A DNA stretch of 64,000 bases from Rhizobium sp. S152. Its GTDB lineage: Bacteria > Pseudomonadota > Alphaproteobacteria > Rhizobiales > Rhizobiaceae. The notes below the pieces were generated by a model, which did not search any database, was not told where the DNA came from, and saw only the letters and a program-made list of their open reading frames with translations. Below, piece by piece: positions 47,712 to 55,292 of this stretch; positions within the stretch are counted from its first letter, which is position 1, and every line of letters begins with the position of its first letter. Location: positions 372,001 to 436,000 of the forward strand of contig NZ_JAUDRZ010000002.1 in the NCBI RefSeq assembly GCF_030380735.1. The letters run 5' to 3'. The position numbers and the translations under genes are program-made.

Positions 47712-48778
47712 CCAATCAGATCGAGCTCAGCGGCGTCAACAAGCATTACGGTGCCTTCCATGCGCTGAAGAACATCAACCTTGAGATCGCCAAGGGCAGC
47801 TTCGTGGCGCTCGTCGGCCCTTCGGGCTGTGGCAAGTCCACCTTGCTGCGCTCTCTGGCAGGCCTCGAGAGTATCTCCGAAGGCGATCTGAAGATCGCCG
47901 GCGAGCTGATGAACAACGTGCCGCCGCGCAAGCGTGACGTCGCCATGGTGTTCCAGTCCTACGCGCTCTATCCGCATATGACGGTGGAGGAAAACCTGAC
48001 CTACAGCCTGCGCATTCGCGGCGTTGCCAAGGCCGAGGCCAAGAAGGCCGCGGCCGACGTGGCCGCAACCACGGGGCTCTCCAACCTGCTCAAGCGCTAT
48101 CCGCGCGAGCTCTCGGGTGGTCAGCGGCAGCGCGTGGCCATGAGCCGCGCCATCATCCGCCATCCCAAGGCGTTCCTGTTCGACGAACCGTTGTCGAACC
48201 TCGACGCGGCGTTGCGTGTCCACATGCGCAAGGAAATCCGCTCGCTGCACGACCGGCTCGGCGCGACCTCGGTCTACGTCACCCACGACCAGATCGAGGC
48301 GATGACGATGGCTGACCACGTCGTCGTCATGCGCGAGGGTGTCATCGAGCAGCAGGGCAAGCCGCTGGAGCTATACGACATGCCGGCCAACAAGTTCGTC
48401 GCGGGGTTCATCGGCTCGCCGGCGATGAATTTCATTCCTGGCGTCGTGCAGGCGGACGGAAGCGGGCTGACGATCGACCTCGGGACAGCACAGCACACCT
48501 TCCGGAGCGCGCGGCAGCTGCAACCGGGTCGCAAGGTCACGGTCGGTATCCGGCCGGAGCATATCGGGATCACGGCGGCCGGGCAGGGGACGTTCGACGT
48601 GCCCGTCGAGGTCGTCGAATCCACCGGCTCTTCTACCTTCATCACCGCCGCGACGACGCCGGAACTGACGATCGTGGAGACCGGTCGGGGTTCGGCACGT
48701 GCCGGCGAGGCGCTTGGTGTTCTGATCGACCCCGCGCAACTGCATCTCTTCGATGACGCAAGCGGCGTTCGCATCTGA
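47708..48778 (+). CDS. Sugar ABC transporter ATP-binding protein (MalK/UgpC family)
   Basis: 356 aa from the ATG at 47708, which overlaps the permease stop; the longer in-frame reading from 47600 lies inside the permease gene. Walker A GPSGCGKST is at about 38-46, then VFQSYALYPHM, LSGGQRQRVAMSRA, FLFDEPLSNLD, and TOBE-type sequence at the C-terminus (VGIRPEHIGI). It powers the CUT1 importer and ends the operon. Confidence 0.95.
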   Translation: MTNQIELSGVNKHYGAFHALKNINLEIAKGSFVALVGPSGCGKSTLLRSLAGLESISEGDLKIAGELMNNVPPRKRDVAMVFQSYALYPHMTVEENLTYSLRIRGVAKAEAKKAAADVAATTGLSNLLKRYPRELSGGQRQRVAMSRAIIRHPKAFLFDEPLSNLDAALRVHMRKEIRSLHDRLGATSVYVTHDQIEAMTMADHVVVMREGVIEQQGKPLELYDMPANKFVAGFIGSPAMNFIPGVVQADGSGLTIDLGTAQHTFRSARQLQPGRKVTVGIRPEHIGITAAGQGTFDVPVEVVESTGSSTFITAATTPELTIVETGRGSARAGEALGVLIDPAQLHLFDDASGVRI

Positions 48779-48801
48779 TAAGGCGAAGGGCGGTGGCCGC
48801 A

Positions 48802-49740
48802 TCAGTCGCCGCCCAAATTTGCCCGCTGTTCCGCCTCTCCGGAGGAGCACATCGACGGGTCCTGCTGTGTCGCTGTCGTCAGGAAATCGAGCACTGTCCT
48901 GACCCGTAGCGGTATGTTGCGTCTGGACGGATAGACGAGATAGATCGGCAGGCGCGTCGGCGGAAAATCCTTCATCACATGCACAAGCCTGCCTGCGGCA
49001 ATGTCGGGGATGGCGATGATGTGGGACAATATAGCCAATCCCGCGCCCGACAACGCAGCGCGATGGACGGCAACGGCACTGTTGGAGAGTAGCCTCGGCG
49101 TGATCCTGACCGCAACCTCATCCGACCCGCTCGAAAACGACCACGTCCGCCCGTTGCCGGCGCGGCTGTAGCAGATGCACTCGTGCGTCGAGACGTCCTG
49201 CGGTTTGCGCGGCGCCGGGTATCGTTCGATATAGGCGGGCGAGGCGACAAGGAAGGCCGTGGTCCAGCCGATCCGCCGGCATATGAGGCTGCTGTCTGCC
49301 ACCTCGCCAAGCCGGACCTCGAGGTCGATCCCTTCTTCTATGAGATCCGATGGCTCCTCGCGGAGGATCAGTTCCACCGAGAGCTTCGGATGCGTTGACA
49401 GCAGATCGCCCATGCGATCGCTCAGGTAGAGACCCATTGGCACGGGCGCACTCAGGCGTACCTTTCCTGAGGCCGTTGTTCCGTCCGAGCCGACGGCGTC
49501 GCCAAGCTCTTCCACCGATTCCAGAATGTGAAGCGCCATAGGCAGCATGCGCTCGCCTTCGGCGGTAAGCGACAGGCCGCTCGTGGTCCGATGCAGCAGG
49601 CGGGTATTGAAGTGGCTCTCCAATGCCGCGACCTGGCGCGACACCGCCGGCTGGGTGACACCCAGATCGGAGGCCGCTGCCGAGAACGAGCGTGTCTCCA
49701 CCACTCGCAGGAAGGCCTGCAATGCCGATACGATGTCCAT
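48802..49740 (-). CDS. LysR-family transcriptional regulator
   Basis: 312 aa. The helix-turn-helix is at residues 4-62 (LQAFLRVVETRSFSAAASDL, TQPAVSRQVAALE) and the LysR substrate domain at about 88-290. The ATG at 49740 has GGGGGAGA upstream. It is divergent from the AhpD-like operon, but the shared intergenic region also carries an Rrf2-type site, so which regulator controls that operon is open. It converges on the sugar ABC operon. Confidence 0.92.
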   Translation of the reverse strand: MDIVSALQAFLRVVETRSFSAAASDLGVTQPAVSRQVAALESHFNTRLLHRTTSGLSLTAEGERMLPMALHILESVEELGDAVGSDGTTASGKVRLSAPVPMGLYLSDRMGDLLSTHPKLSVELILREEPSDLIEEGIDLEVRLGEVADSSLICRRIGWTTAFLVASPAYIERYPAPRKPQDVSTHECICYSRAGNGRTWSFSSGSDEVAVRITPRLLSNSAVAVHRAALSGAGLAILSHIIAIPDIAAGRLVHVMKDFPPTRLPIYLVYPSRRNIPLRVRTVLDFLTTATQQDPSMCSSGEAEQRANLGGD

Positions 49741-49815
49741 GTGATCTCCCCCTCATACTTTTGCGCATAGGCTTTATGCCGCGATCCTAGCGAGGAATGA
49801 CTTTACAGTCCAGTC

Positions 49816-49835
49816 ATTACGGATATCTTGTATCC
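49816..49835. promoter_or_regulatory. Putative Rrf2-type operator, site A
   Basis: ATTACGGATATCTTGTATCC contains the inverted repeat GGATA-N5-TATCC. It is identical at 17 of 20 positions to site B in front of the rrf2 gene (53775-53794). It lies 39-58 bp upstream of the AhpD-like start. A second inverted repeat, TAAGGA 49837-49842 with TCCTTA 49852-49857, is next to it. Confidence 0.65.
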
Positions 49836-49873
49836 ATAAGGATATTCACTGTCCTTAAATGAGAGGAAAGACA

Positions 49874-50353
49874 ATGACACAGCGACTGAACTACATGCAG
49901 CATTCCCCTGAGCTCGTGAAAAAGTTCATGGATTTCAGCCTTGCGCTGAAGAGCAGCGTCATCGAGGGGAGCATTCGCAATCTCGTCCAGGTCCGCGCAT
50001 CGCAGATCAATGGCTGCGGCTTCTGCCTCGACATGCACGTCAAGGAAGCGAAGATCGCCGGCGAGACGGAGCTTCGTCTCTACCACGTTGCCATCTGGCG
50101 GGAATCGACACTCTTCGCTCCACGTGAACGCGCGGCTCTTGCCTGGACAGAGGCCCTGACCAAACTGCCCGAGGGCGGCGTTCCCGACGAACTCTATGAA
50201 CGCGTTCGCGGCCAGCTTTCGGAGAAGGAAGTCTCCGACCTGACCTTCTCGATCATGGCGATCAACGCCTGGAACCGCATCAGCATCGGCTTCAAGAACG
50301 TGCCCGGCTCCGCCGACAAGGTGTTCGGCCTCGACAAGGCCGGCCTGAACTAA
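49874..50353 (+). CDS. AhpD-like carboxymuconolactone decarboxylase-family protein
   Basis: 159 aa from the ATG at 49874, with GAGAGGAAAG upstream; an ATG five codons earlier has no such site. The redox motif is CGFC in QINGCGFCLDMHVKEA, with the conserved His and downstream ALAWTEALT of the family. Members act as peroxidase-associated reductases or alkylhydroperoxidases. It heads an operon with an NAD(P)-binding protein and a cupin, and its promoter carries the Rrf2-type site, suggesting an oxidative or electrophile stress role. Confidence 0.9.
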   Translation: MTQRLNYMQHSPELVKKFMDFSLALKSSVIEGSIRNLVQVRASQINGCGFCLDMHVKEAKIAGETELRLYHVAIWRESTLFAPRERAALAWTEALTKLPEGGVPDELYERVRGQLSEKEVSDLTFSIMAINAWNRISIGFKNVPGSADKVFGLDKAGLN

Positions 50354-50388
50354 TCCGCAGCTGAATTTCATCCACTGTCCAACAACAA

Positions 50389-50409
50389 CGCAGCCGCAGC
50401 GCGGCTGCG
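50389..50409 (+). other. Intercistronic hairpin
   Basis: CGCAGCCGC (50389-50397) and GCGGCTGCG (50401-50409) form a perfect 9-bp stem with a 3-nt loop, directly before the AAGGAG of the next gene. No T-tract follows. It may limit translation of the downstream gene or protect the upstream mRNA. Confidence 0.5.
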
Positions 50410-50422
50410 AAGGAGAACTGCT

Positions 50423-51178
50423 ATGAAAATCGTTGTCATCGGCGGAACCGGCCTCATCGGTTCGAAGACTGTCGAACGCCTGCGCAGCCAAGGCCATGAA
50501 GTCATCGCGGCCTCCCCGAACACGGGTGTCAACACCATCTCGGGCGAGGGGCTGAGCGAGGCTCTCGCGGGCACCGATGTCGTGCTCGATCTCGGGAACT
50601 CGCCTTCGTTCGAGGACAAGGCCGTGCTCGAATTCTTCGAGACGTCCGGCCGCAACCTCATCGCCGCGGAAAAGGTGGCCGGCGTCAGGCATCATATCGC
50701 CTTGTCCGTGGTCGGCACTGAGCGTCTTCAGGAGAGCGGATACTTCCGTGGCAAGCTCGCGCAGGAAAAGCTCATCCGGCAATCCGGCATTCCCTATACC
50801 ATCGTTCACTCCACGCAGTTCATGGAGTTTCTTGCAGGCATCGCTCAGTCAGGGACGGTCGGCCAGACCGTACGCCTGTCGCCTGCCTATGTGCAGCCGA
50901 TCGCCTCGGACGATGTGGCGGATGCGATGGCGAAGGTGGCACTTTCGGCTCCGGCCAATGCCACTGTCGAGATCGCCGGTCCTGAACGCGTCCGTCTCAG
51001 CGACCTCGTTGCGCGTTATCTGAAGGCGACGAACGATGCGCGCATTGTCGAGGCCGATCCCGAAGCCCGCTACTTCGGTGCGCGGCTTGACGACAACTCG
51101 CTCGTCTCCAACGACAACCCGCATCTTGGCCACGTCACGTTCGAGCAATGGTTCGCCACCTCGAGGCCGGCCAAGTGA
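50423..51178 (+). CDS. NmrA/atypical SDR NAD(P)-binding protein
   Basis: 251 aa. The nucleotide loop KIVVIGGTGLIGSKTVERL at the N-terminus and the later HHIALSVVGTERL and GIPYTIVHSTQFMEF fit NmrA-like or atypical short-chain dehydrogenases. The classical Tyr-x3-Lys is not evident, so it may sense or use NAD(P)H without standard dehydrogenase chemistry. It is the second gene of the Rrf2-site operon, after AhpD. Confidence 0.88.
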   Translation: MKIVVIGGTGLIGSKTVERLRSQGHEVIAASPNTGVNTISGEGLSEALAGTDVVLDLGNSPSFEDKAVLEFFETSGRNLIAAEKVAGVRHHIALSVVGTERLQESGYFRGKLAQEKLIRQSGIPYTIVHSTQFMEFLAGIAQSGTVGQTVRLSPAYVQPIASDDVADAMAKVALSAPANATVEIAGPERVRLSDLVARYLKATNDARIVEADPEARYFGARLDDNSLVSNDNPHLGHVTFEQWFATSRPAK

Positions 51179-51251
51179 CACCAACAGCGACGGGCTGCCT
51201 CAATATACATGAGCGGCCCATCCTGCTTATCTCTAAAGATGGAGTTTTGAG

Positions 51252-51668
51252 ATGATCACGAATCTATCCGCCGCCATGGCAATCGCCATGCTCTCGGCAA
51301 CCGCCGTCGCCGCCCACGACACCAGCAAGGCCTCGAAGGTCTCGGTCGTCTATGAACACGTGCTTCCCAATGTACCGGGCAAGAGCATCAAGGGCGTTCT
51401 TGTCGAATACGGTCCGGGTGGCTTCTCCGAGGCGCACACTCACCCGGATACCGCCTTCATCTATGCCACCGTGCTTGAGGGCGCGATCCGCAGTCAGGTG
51501 AACGACGGTCCGGTCAAGGTCTTCCATGCCGGCGAGAACTTCTCCGAGATGCCGGGTGATCGGCATGGTGTCAGCGAAAATGATAGCAAGACCAAGCCCG
51601 CAAAGCTGCTCGCGGTGTTCGTTGTCGATGCCGAGCAGAAAGAGCTGACATTCCCGATTAAGAAATGA
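51252..51668 (+). CDS. Exported cupin-domain protein
   Basis: 138 aa with a likely signal peptide (AAMAIAMLSATAVAAHD). The single cupin domain shows GGFSEAHTHPDTAFIYATVL (His pair and Glu-like positions for metal) and EMPGDRHGVSENDS. Small exported cupins of this kind often follow AhpD-like genes; the substrate is unknown. It is 73 bp after the NmrA-like gene, probably in the same operon. Confidence 0.85.
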   Translation: MITNLSAAMAIAMLSATAVAAHDTSKASKVSVVYEHVLPNVPGKSIKGVLVEYGPGGFSEAHTHPDTAFIYATVLEGAIRSQVNDGPVKVFHAGENFSEMPGDRHGVSENDSKTKPAKLLAVFVVDAEQKELTFPIKK

Positions 51669-51746
51669 TGCCAGAGCGATGGCCCGCGCTGTTTGATGCC
51701 AGCGCGGGCGGTGGCTTTTAGACATTTTTGCTGGAGGTTAGCGGCG

Positions 51747-53237
51747 ATGTCGCAAGTGTTTCATGACGTTATTCTGACCAGTCCGAGAATGTCGCTAATC
51801 GTCGTAGGCTTGGTGGGGATCGTCGCCTGGCATCTTATCCCGAACGAAAAAGCCAATACGCGGCTCATCGTTCAAATCCTGTTCTTCGGCGTCATGTCGG
51901 CCATCCTGCTCGCCGGGGGAATCGTGCCCTACCGTTTCGAGGGGCAGAGGATGGATGCCCGAGAAGCTGCCATCTCGGCAGTGGCGAAGGCGCTCTGGTG
52001 GATCCACCTGGCTTGGGCGATAATCGGCTTCATCAGGATCTATCTCGTGCTGGATGGCGCGCCGCGCGAGGCACGGCTTCTGCAAGATCTCGTCGTCGGC
52101 GTCGTCTATCTCTGCGTGGCGCTCTCGGTTCTCGCATTCGTCTTCGGTATTCCGATCGGTACGCTGGTCGCAACATCGGGTGTTATCGCCATCGTGCTCG
52201 GCTTGGCGCTACAGAACACCTTGAGCGACGTCTTCTCCGGCATCGCGCTTACGCTCGGCCGCCCCTATGTCATAGGTGACTGGATCTTGCTCAGCGATGG
52301 CACGGAGGGTCGCGTCATGGAGAGCACATGGCGAGCGACGCATATCCTTACGGCTGCGAACAATCTCGTCGTCCTTCCAAACAGCTTCCTCGCAAAACTC
52401 GGCCTGACCAATATCAGCCGGCCGGATGAGGCGCATCTGCTAACGCTGGCGATCCGGCTCGCGCCGACGCGCATGCCGGCGATCATTCGCGATGTCATGC
52501 GCTCCGCGCTGGCGAGCTGCAATTCCATCGTCAGGGAACCGCCGCCGATCGTGGCGCTGAAGGCACTCGACGCGACCGCGCTGGAGATCGAATTGCAGTT
52601 CAGGGTCGCGAGCCCGGCGCTCAGGACCGCTGCACGTAACGAGGTGCTTGATCTGGTCTATCGCCACTGCAAATCGGCCGGAATTCTGCTTGCGGTTCCA
52701 GCCACGGCCTCGGTGCTGCAAATGGAGCTTCCGACCGAGGAAAACACACAGCCGCCGCGCGTGACGCCGCTTGAGTTGATAGAGGCAATCCCGATCTTCG
52801 TTACGCTGACAAAAGAGGAGAAGCAGGTCCTTGCCGAGGCCACCATCGCGCGCGAGTTCGGAAAGGGAGACGTGATTGTGAGGGAGGGAGAGCTGCTTTC
52901 GTCACTGATGATGATCCGCGCCGGCGTGGTGATGATGCGCCATGACGGGATTGATCGTGGAAGGCTGGCGCCGGGTGATTTCGTCGGTGAAACGGGCTTG
53001 TTGGCGGGAATGGGCGAGGTCGCCACCTTGGAGGCGCTTACGCGCGTCACGGTCTACGAGATCGATCAGCGAAGCCTCGCGCCACTGCTTCTCAACCGCC
53101 CGGCTTTGGCCGAGGACCTCGCGGCGATTCTAGCCAGCCGGGTGCCGCGCGTCGAAAACGGAAGTGCCGCGGAGGCAAGCCAGGTGCACAGGGCGCGTGC
53201 CTTGCTGCATTCCATCCGCATGATCTTTCAAAGCTGA
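51747..53237 (+). CDS. MscS-type channel with C-terminal cyclic-nucleotide-binding domain
   Basis: 496 aa from the ATG at 51747, with GGAGG upstream. Four membrane segments lie between residues 16 and 160; the last is the MscS pore helix (GVIAIVLGLALQNTLSDVFS). The MscS beta domain follows (GRPYVIGDWILLSDGTEGRV) and residues 345-470 form a cyclic-nucleotide-binding fold. This is the bCNG layout. In the phosphate-binding cassette, GETGLLAGMGEVAT has Glu424 where the phosphate-contacting Arg is expected, so cyclic-nucleotide binding is questionable. Confidence 0.88.
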   Translation: MSQVFHDVILTSPRMSLIVVGLVGIVAWHLIPNEKANTRLIVQILFFGVMSAILLAGGIVPYRFEGQRMDAREAAISAVAKALWWIHLAWAIIGFIRIYLVLDGAPREARLLQDLVVGVVYLCVALSVLAFVFGIPIGTLVATSGVIAIVLGLALQNTLSDVFSGIALTLGRPYVIGDWILLSDGTEGRVMESTWRATHILTAANNLVVLPNSFLAKLGLTNISRPDEAHLLTLAIRLAPTRMPAIIRDVMRSALASCNSIVREPPPIVALKALDATALEIELQFRVASPALRTAARNEVLDLVYRHCKSAGILLAVPATASVLQMELPTEENTQPPRVTPLELIEAIPIFVTLTKEEKQVLAEATIAREFGKGDVIVREGELLSSLMMIRAGVVMMRHDGIDRGRLAPGDFVGETGLLAGMGEVATLEALTRVTVYEIDQRSLAPLLLNRPALAEDLAAILASRVPRVENGSAAEASQVHRARALLHSIRMIFQS

Positions 53238-53247
53238 GTACGCGATA

Positions 53248-53736
53248 TTAGCCGGCGCGCTTCAGAACCCACTCGTAGCTGCCCTTCCAGATATCCGGCG
53301 GCACCTCCTCGCCGAGGGTTTCGACAAGGTCGGAAAGGCGCACACCGCGCAGCGTATTGCGCCAGGCCTCATCGGCCTGCCACATCACGCGCGCGACGGC
53401 ACAAGGCTTGGTATCGCAGAAGCCGGCGGGCCGGCAGGGATTGTTGGCGCGTATGTTGTTGCAGGTGAAGGTGCGGGCCTTGCCTTCGACCGCCTCGACA
53501 ATGTCCAGAAACGTGATCTCGGACGGCGGCCGGGCCAACCGGTAGCCGCCGCTCGGGCCAAGCGTCGTCTCCACGAGGTTCGCTTGCGACACACTCTGCA
53601 GGGCCTTGGAGAGATATTCCTTCGGCAGGCCGTGAAACTCGGCCAGTGCCTTGGTGGAAAGGTACCTGCCTTCCGGCAGGCCCGCGAGAATGGCGCAACA
53701 GTGGAGCGCCCACTCGACTTGGCTTTTCAGATTCAT
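53248..53736 (-). CDS. Rrf2-family transcriptional regulator
   Basis: 162 aa. The winged helix-turn-helix covers about residues 1-85 (YLSTKALAEFHGLPKEYLSK, LGPSGGYRLARPP). Four cysteines lie at positions 92, 101, 107 and 112, in the region that binds an Fe-S cluster in IscR and NsrR, though the spacing differs. Redox or nitric-oxide sensing is plausible. Site B lies 39-58 bp upstream, so autoregulation is likely, and the same site occurs before the AhpD-like operon. It converges on the MscS-type gene. Confidence 0.92.
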   Translation of the reverse strand: MNLKSQVEWALHCCAILAGLPEGRYLSTKALAEFHGLPKEYLSKALQSVSQANLVETTLGPSGGYRLARPPSEITFLDIVEAVEGKARTFTCNNIRANNPCRPAGFCDTKPCAVARVMWQADEAWRNTLRGVRLSDLVETLGEEVPPDIWKGSYEWVLKRAG

Positions 53737-53774
53737 TCGGCTTCTCGTGCAAAAGCAGGCAATTGCAGGGGTTT

Positions 53775-53794
53775 ATTACGGATATAATATATCC
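53775..53794. promoter_or_regulatory. Putative Rrf2-type operator, site B
   Basis: ATTACGGATATAATATATCC, with inverted repeat GGATA-N5-TATCC, is upstream of rrf2 and nearly identical to site A (49816-49835). It is also about 175-195 bp upstream of the adenylate cyclase start on the other strand. Confidence 0.65.
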
Positions 53795-53967
53795 TCAAAT
53801 AAGGACAATGTAAACGAGCGGGGATCGATGCGCGTCCGGCTTGCAACACGATCCCCTGTTTGACGTCAGCGGATGCCCACTTTGACGAAATCATCCTTCA
53901 TCTTCTTGTCTGGCTAATGTATTTGCCGCCAACGTTGCTATTTAGGATGGCATACCGGAGTTACCCG

Positions 53968-55188
53968 ATGCAGTTCTCTCCTTCCGCCCCCACGTCGATC
54001 AATGGCGATGACGGTTCATGGCCGGTCCACCGGCGCGCCGTGCTGGACTGGTTGGTCAACGAGACGAACGGCCAGCGTTTCATCGATGAAATCATCCTGG
54101 AAATGTGCGCTCGGCTGAACGCGAGTGGCGTTCCGGTGGCGCGCTGTTCTCTTCATCTGCGCATACAGCATCCGCAATGGTCAGGCGCGAGAATATTGTG
54201 GCGCACCGGCATGGAGAAAGCGCAGATCGACACCTTCGACTACGCCACCAAGACCACGGACCTTTTTCTGCGCCGTCCGGCGAACGAGATCTATAAAGGC
54301 GCCAACGAGGTGCGGCAGGATTTGACGCGGCCGGATATCGACACAGAGCGTTACCCGCTGTTCGCCGAACTCAGGGAAAGCGGGTTGACCGACTATGTCG
54401 TCTGGCCGATCGACCATACGTTTGGCAAACGCCATGTGGTGACCTTCGCGACGGAACGTGCGGGCGGCTTCAGCGACGAGCACATCGCCTATCTCAAGGA
54501 TCTGCTTCCGGCTTTCGCGCTGGTCATCGAGATCCGCATGAAGAACATCATGGCGCGCAATCTGCTGGAGACCTATGTCGGGCCTCACGCGAGCGAGCAA
54601 ATCCTGGCGGGCGCCACTACGCGTGGCAGCGGGATGACGGTGAGTGCCGCCATCATGATCTGCGATCTGCGCGATTTCACCGAGCTCTCCGATATTTGGC
54701 CGCGCGACAATGTGATCGAGATGCTGAATGCCTATTTCGACGCCCTGTGCGAGCCGATCGAACAGCGCGGTGGCGAGATTTTGAAGTTCATGGGTGATGG
54801 CCTGTTGGCGATCTTTCCGCTCTCGAAGCCCACAGCCTGCGCCGACCTCTTGGCGGCTATCGCCGAAGGCCGCGCCGGCATGACCGCCCTGAACGAAAAG
54901 AATGCCGCCCATGGGCAGCCCGCGCTTCGCTATGGCGTTGGCGTCCATGTCGGTGACGTCATGTACGGAAACATAGGCTCCCGCAAGCGTCTGGATTTCA
55001 CGGCGATCGGACCGGCAGTCAACGTGGCATCGCGTCTCGAGGAATTGACGAAGCTGATCAAGCGGCCGGTTCTGCTGTCGCGCGCCTTCGCGGAGATGGC
55101 CGGATCGAGTTTTGAGTTCGACAGTCTCGGCTCGTACCCGCTTCGCGGCCTAGGGCAGCCGGTCGATGTCTTCGGCATCAAGGATTGA
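53968..55188 (+). CDS. Class III adenylate cyclase with N-terminal sensory region
   Basis: 406 aa from the ATG at 53968 (CCGGAG upstream); in-frame starts further upstream lack a ribosome site. Residues 30-195 look like a GAF-type sensor. Residues 225-365 form the catalytic domain: metal-binding Asp233 (CDLRDFTEL) and Asp277 (FMGDGLLAIF), adenine-selecting Lys273 and Asp343, and Asn352 and Arg356 in IGPAVNVASRLEEL. All catalytic residues are present, so it should make cAMP. It has no membrane segments. It lies 731 bp from the MscS/cNMP-domain gene, with rrf2 in between. Confidence 0.92.
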   Translation: MQFSPSAPTSINGDDGSWPVHRRAVLDWLVNETNGQRFIDEIILEMCARLNASGVPVARCSLHLRIQHPQWSGARILWRTGMEKAQIDTFDYATKTTDLFLRRPANEIYKGANEVRQDLTRPDIDTERYPLFAELRESGLTDYVVWPIDHTFGKRHVVTFATERAGGFSDEHIAYLKDLLPAFALVIEIRMKNIMARNLLETYVGPHASEQILAGATTRGSGMTVSAAIMICDLRDFTELSDIWPRDNVIEMLNAYFDALCEPIEQRGGEILKFMGDGLLAIFPLSKPTACADLLAAIAEGRAGMTALNEKNAAHGQPALRYGVGVHVGDVMYGNIGSRKRLDFTAIGPAVNVASRLEELTKLIKRPVLLSRAFAEMAGSSFEFDSLGSYPLRGLGQPVDVFGIKD

Positions 55189-55249
55189 TATTCCGGGACG
55201 TCACGTTGACGGATCGCGAAAGACGAAGCCGGCGTGGATCGAAGATGTC

Positions 55250-55276
55250 GACCCCACGGTTTTGAACCGTGGGGTC
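55250..55276. terminator. Hairpin between convergent cyclase and M20 genes
   Basis: A perfect 12-bp stem (55250-55261 with 55265-55276, loop of 3) sits between the two convergent stop codons. T-tracts are absent, but the position suggests a bidirectional transcript end. Confidence 0.55.
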
Positions 55277-55292
55277 TGCGGTGACGCGATGA

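Noticed and set aside
51747..55188. Pycsar/CBASS-like antiphage cassette formed by the cyclase and the cyclic-nucleotide-domain channel
   Set aside because: The two genes are separated by rrf2, the surroundings are metabolic and stress genes, no mobile or defence genes are near, and the cyclase has an ordinary sensor-cyclase layout.
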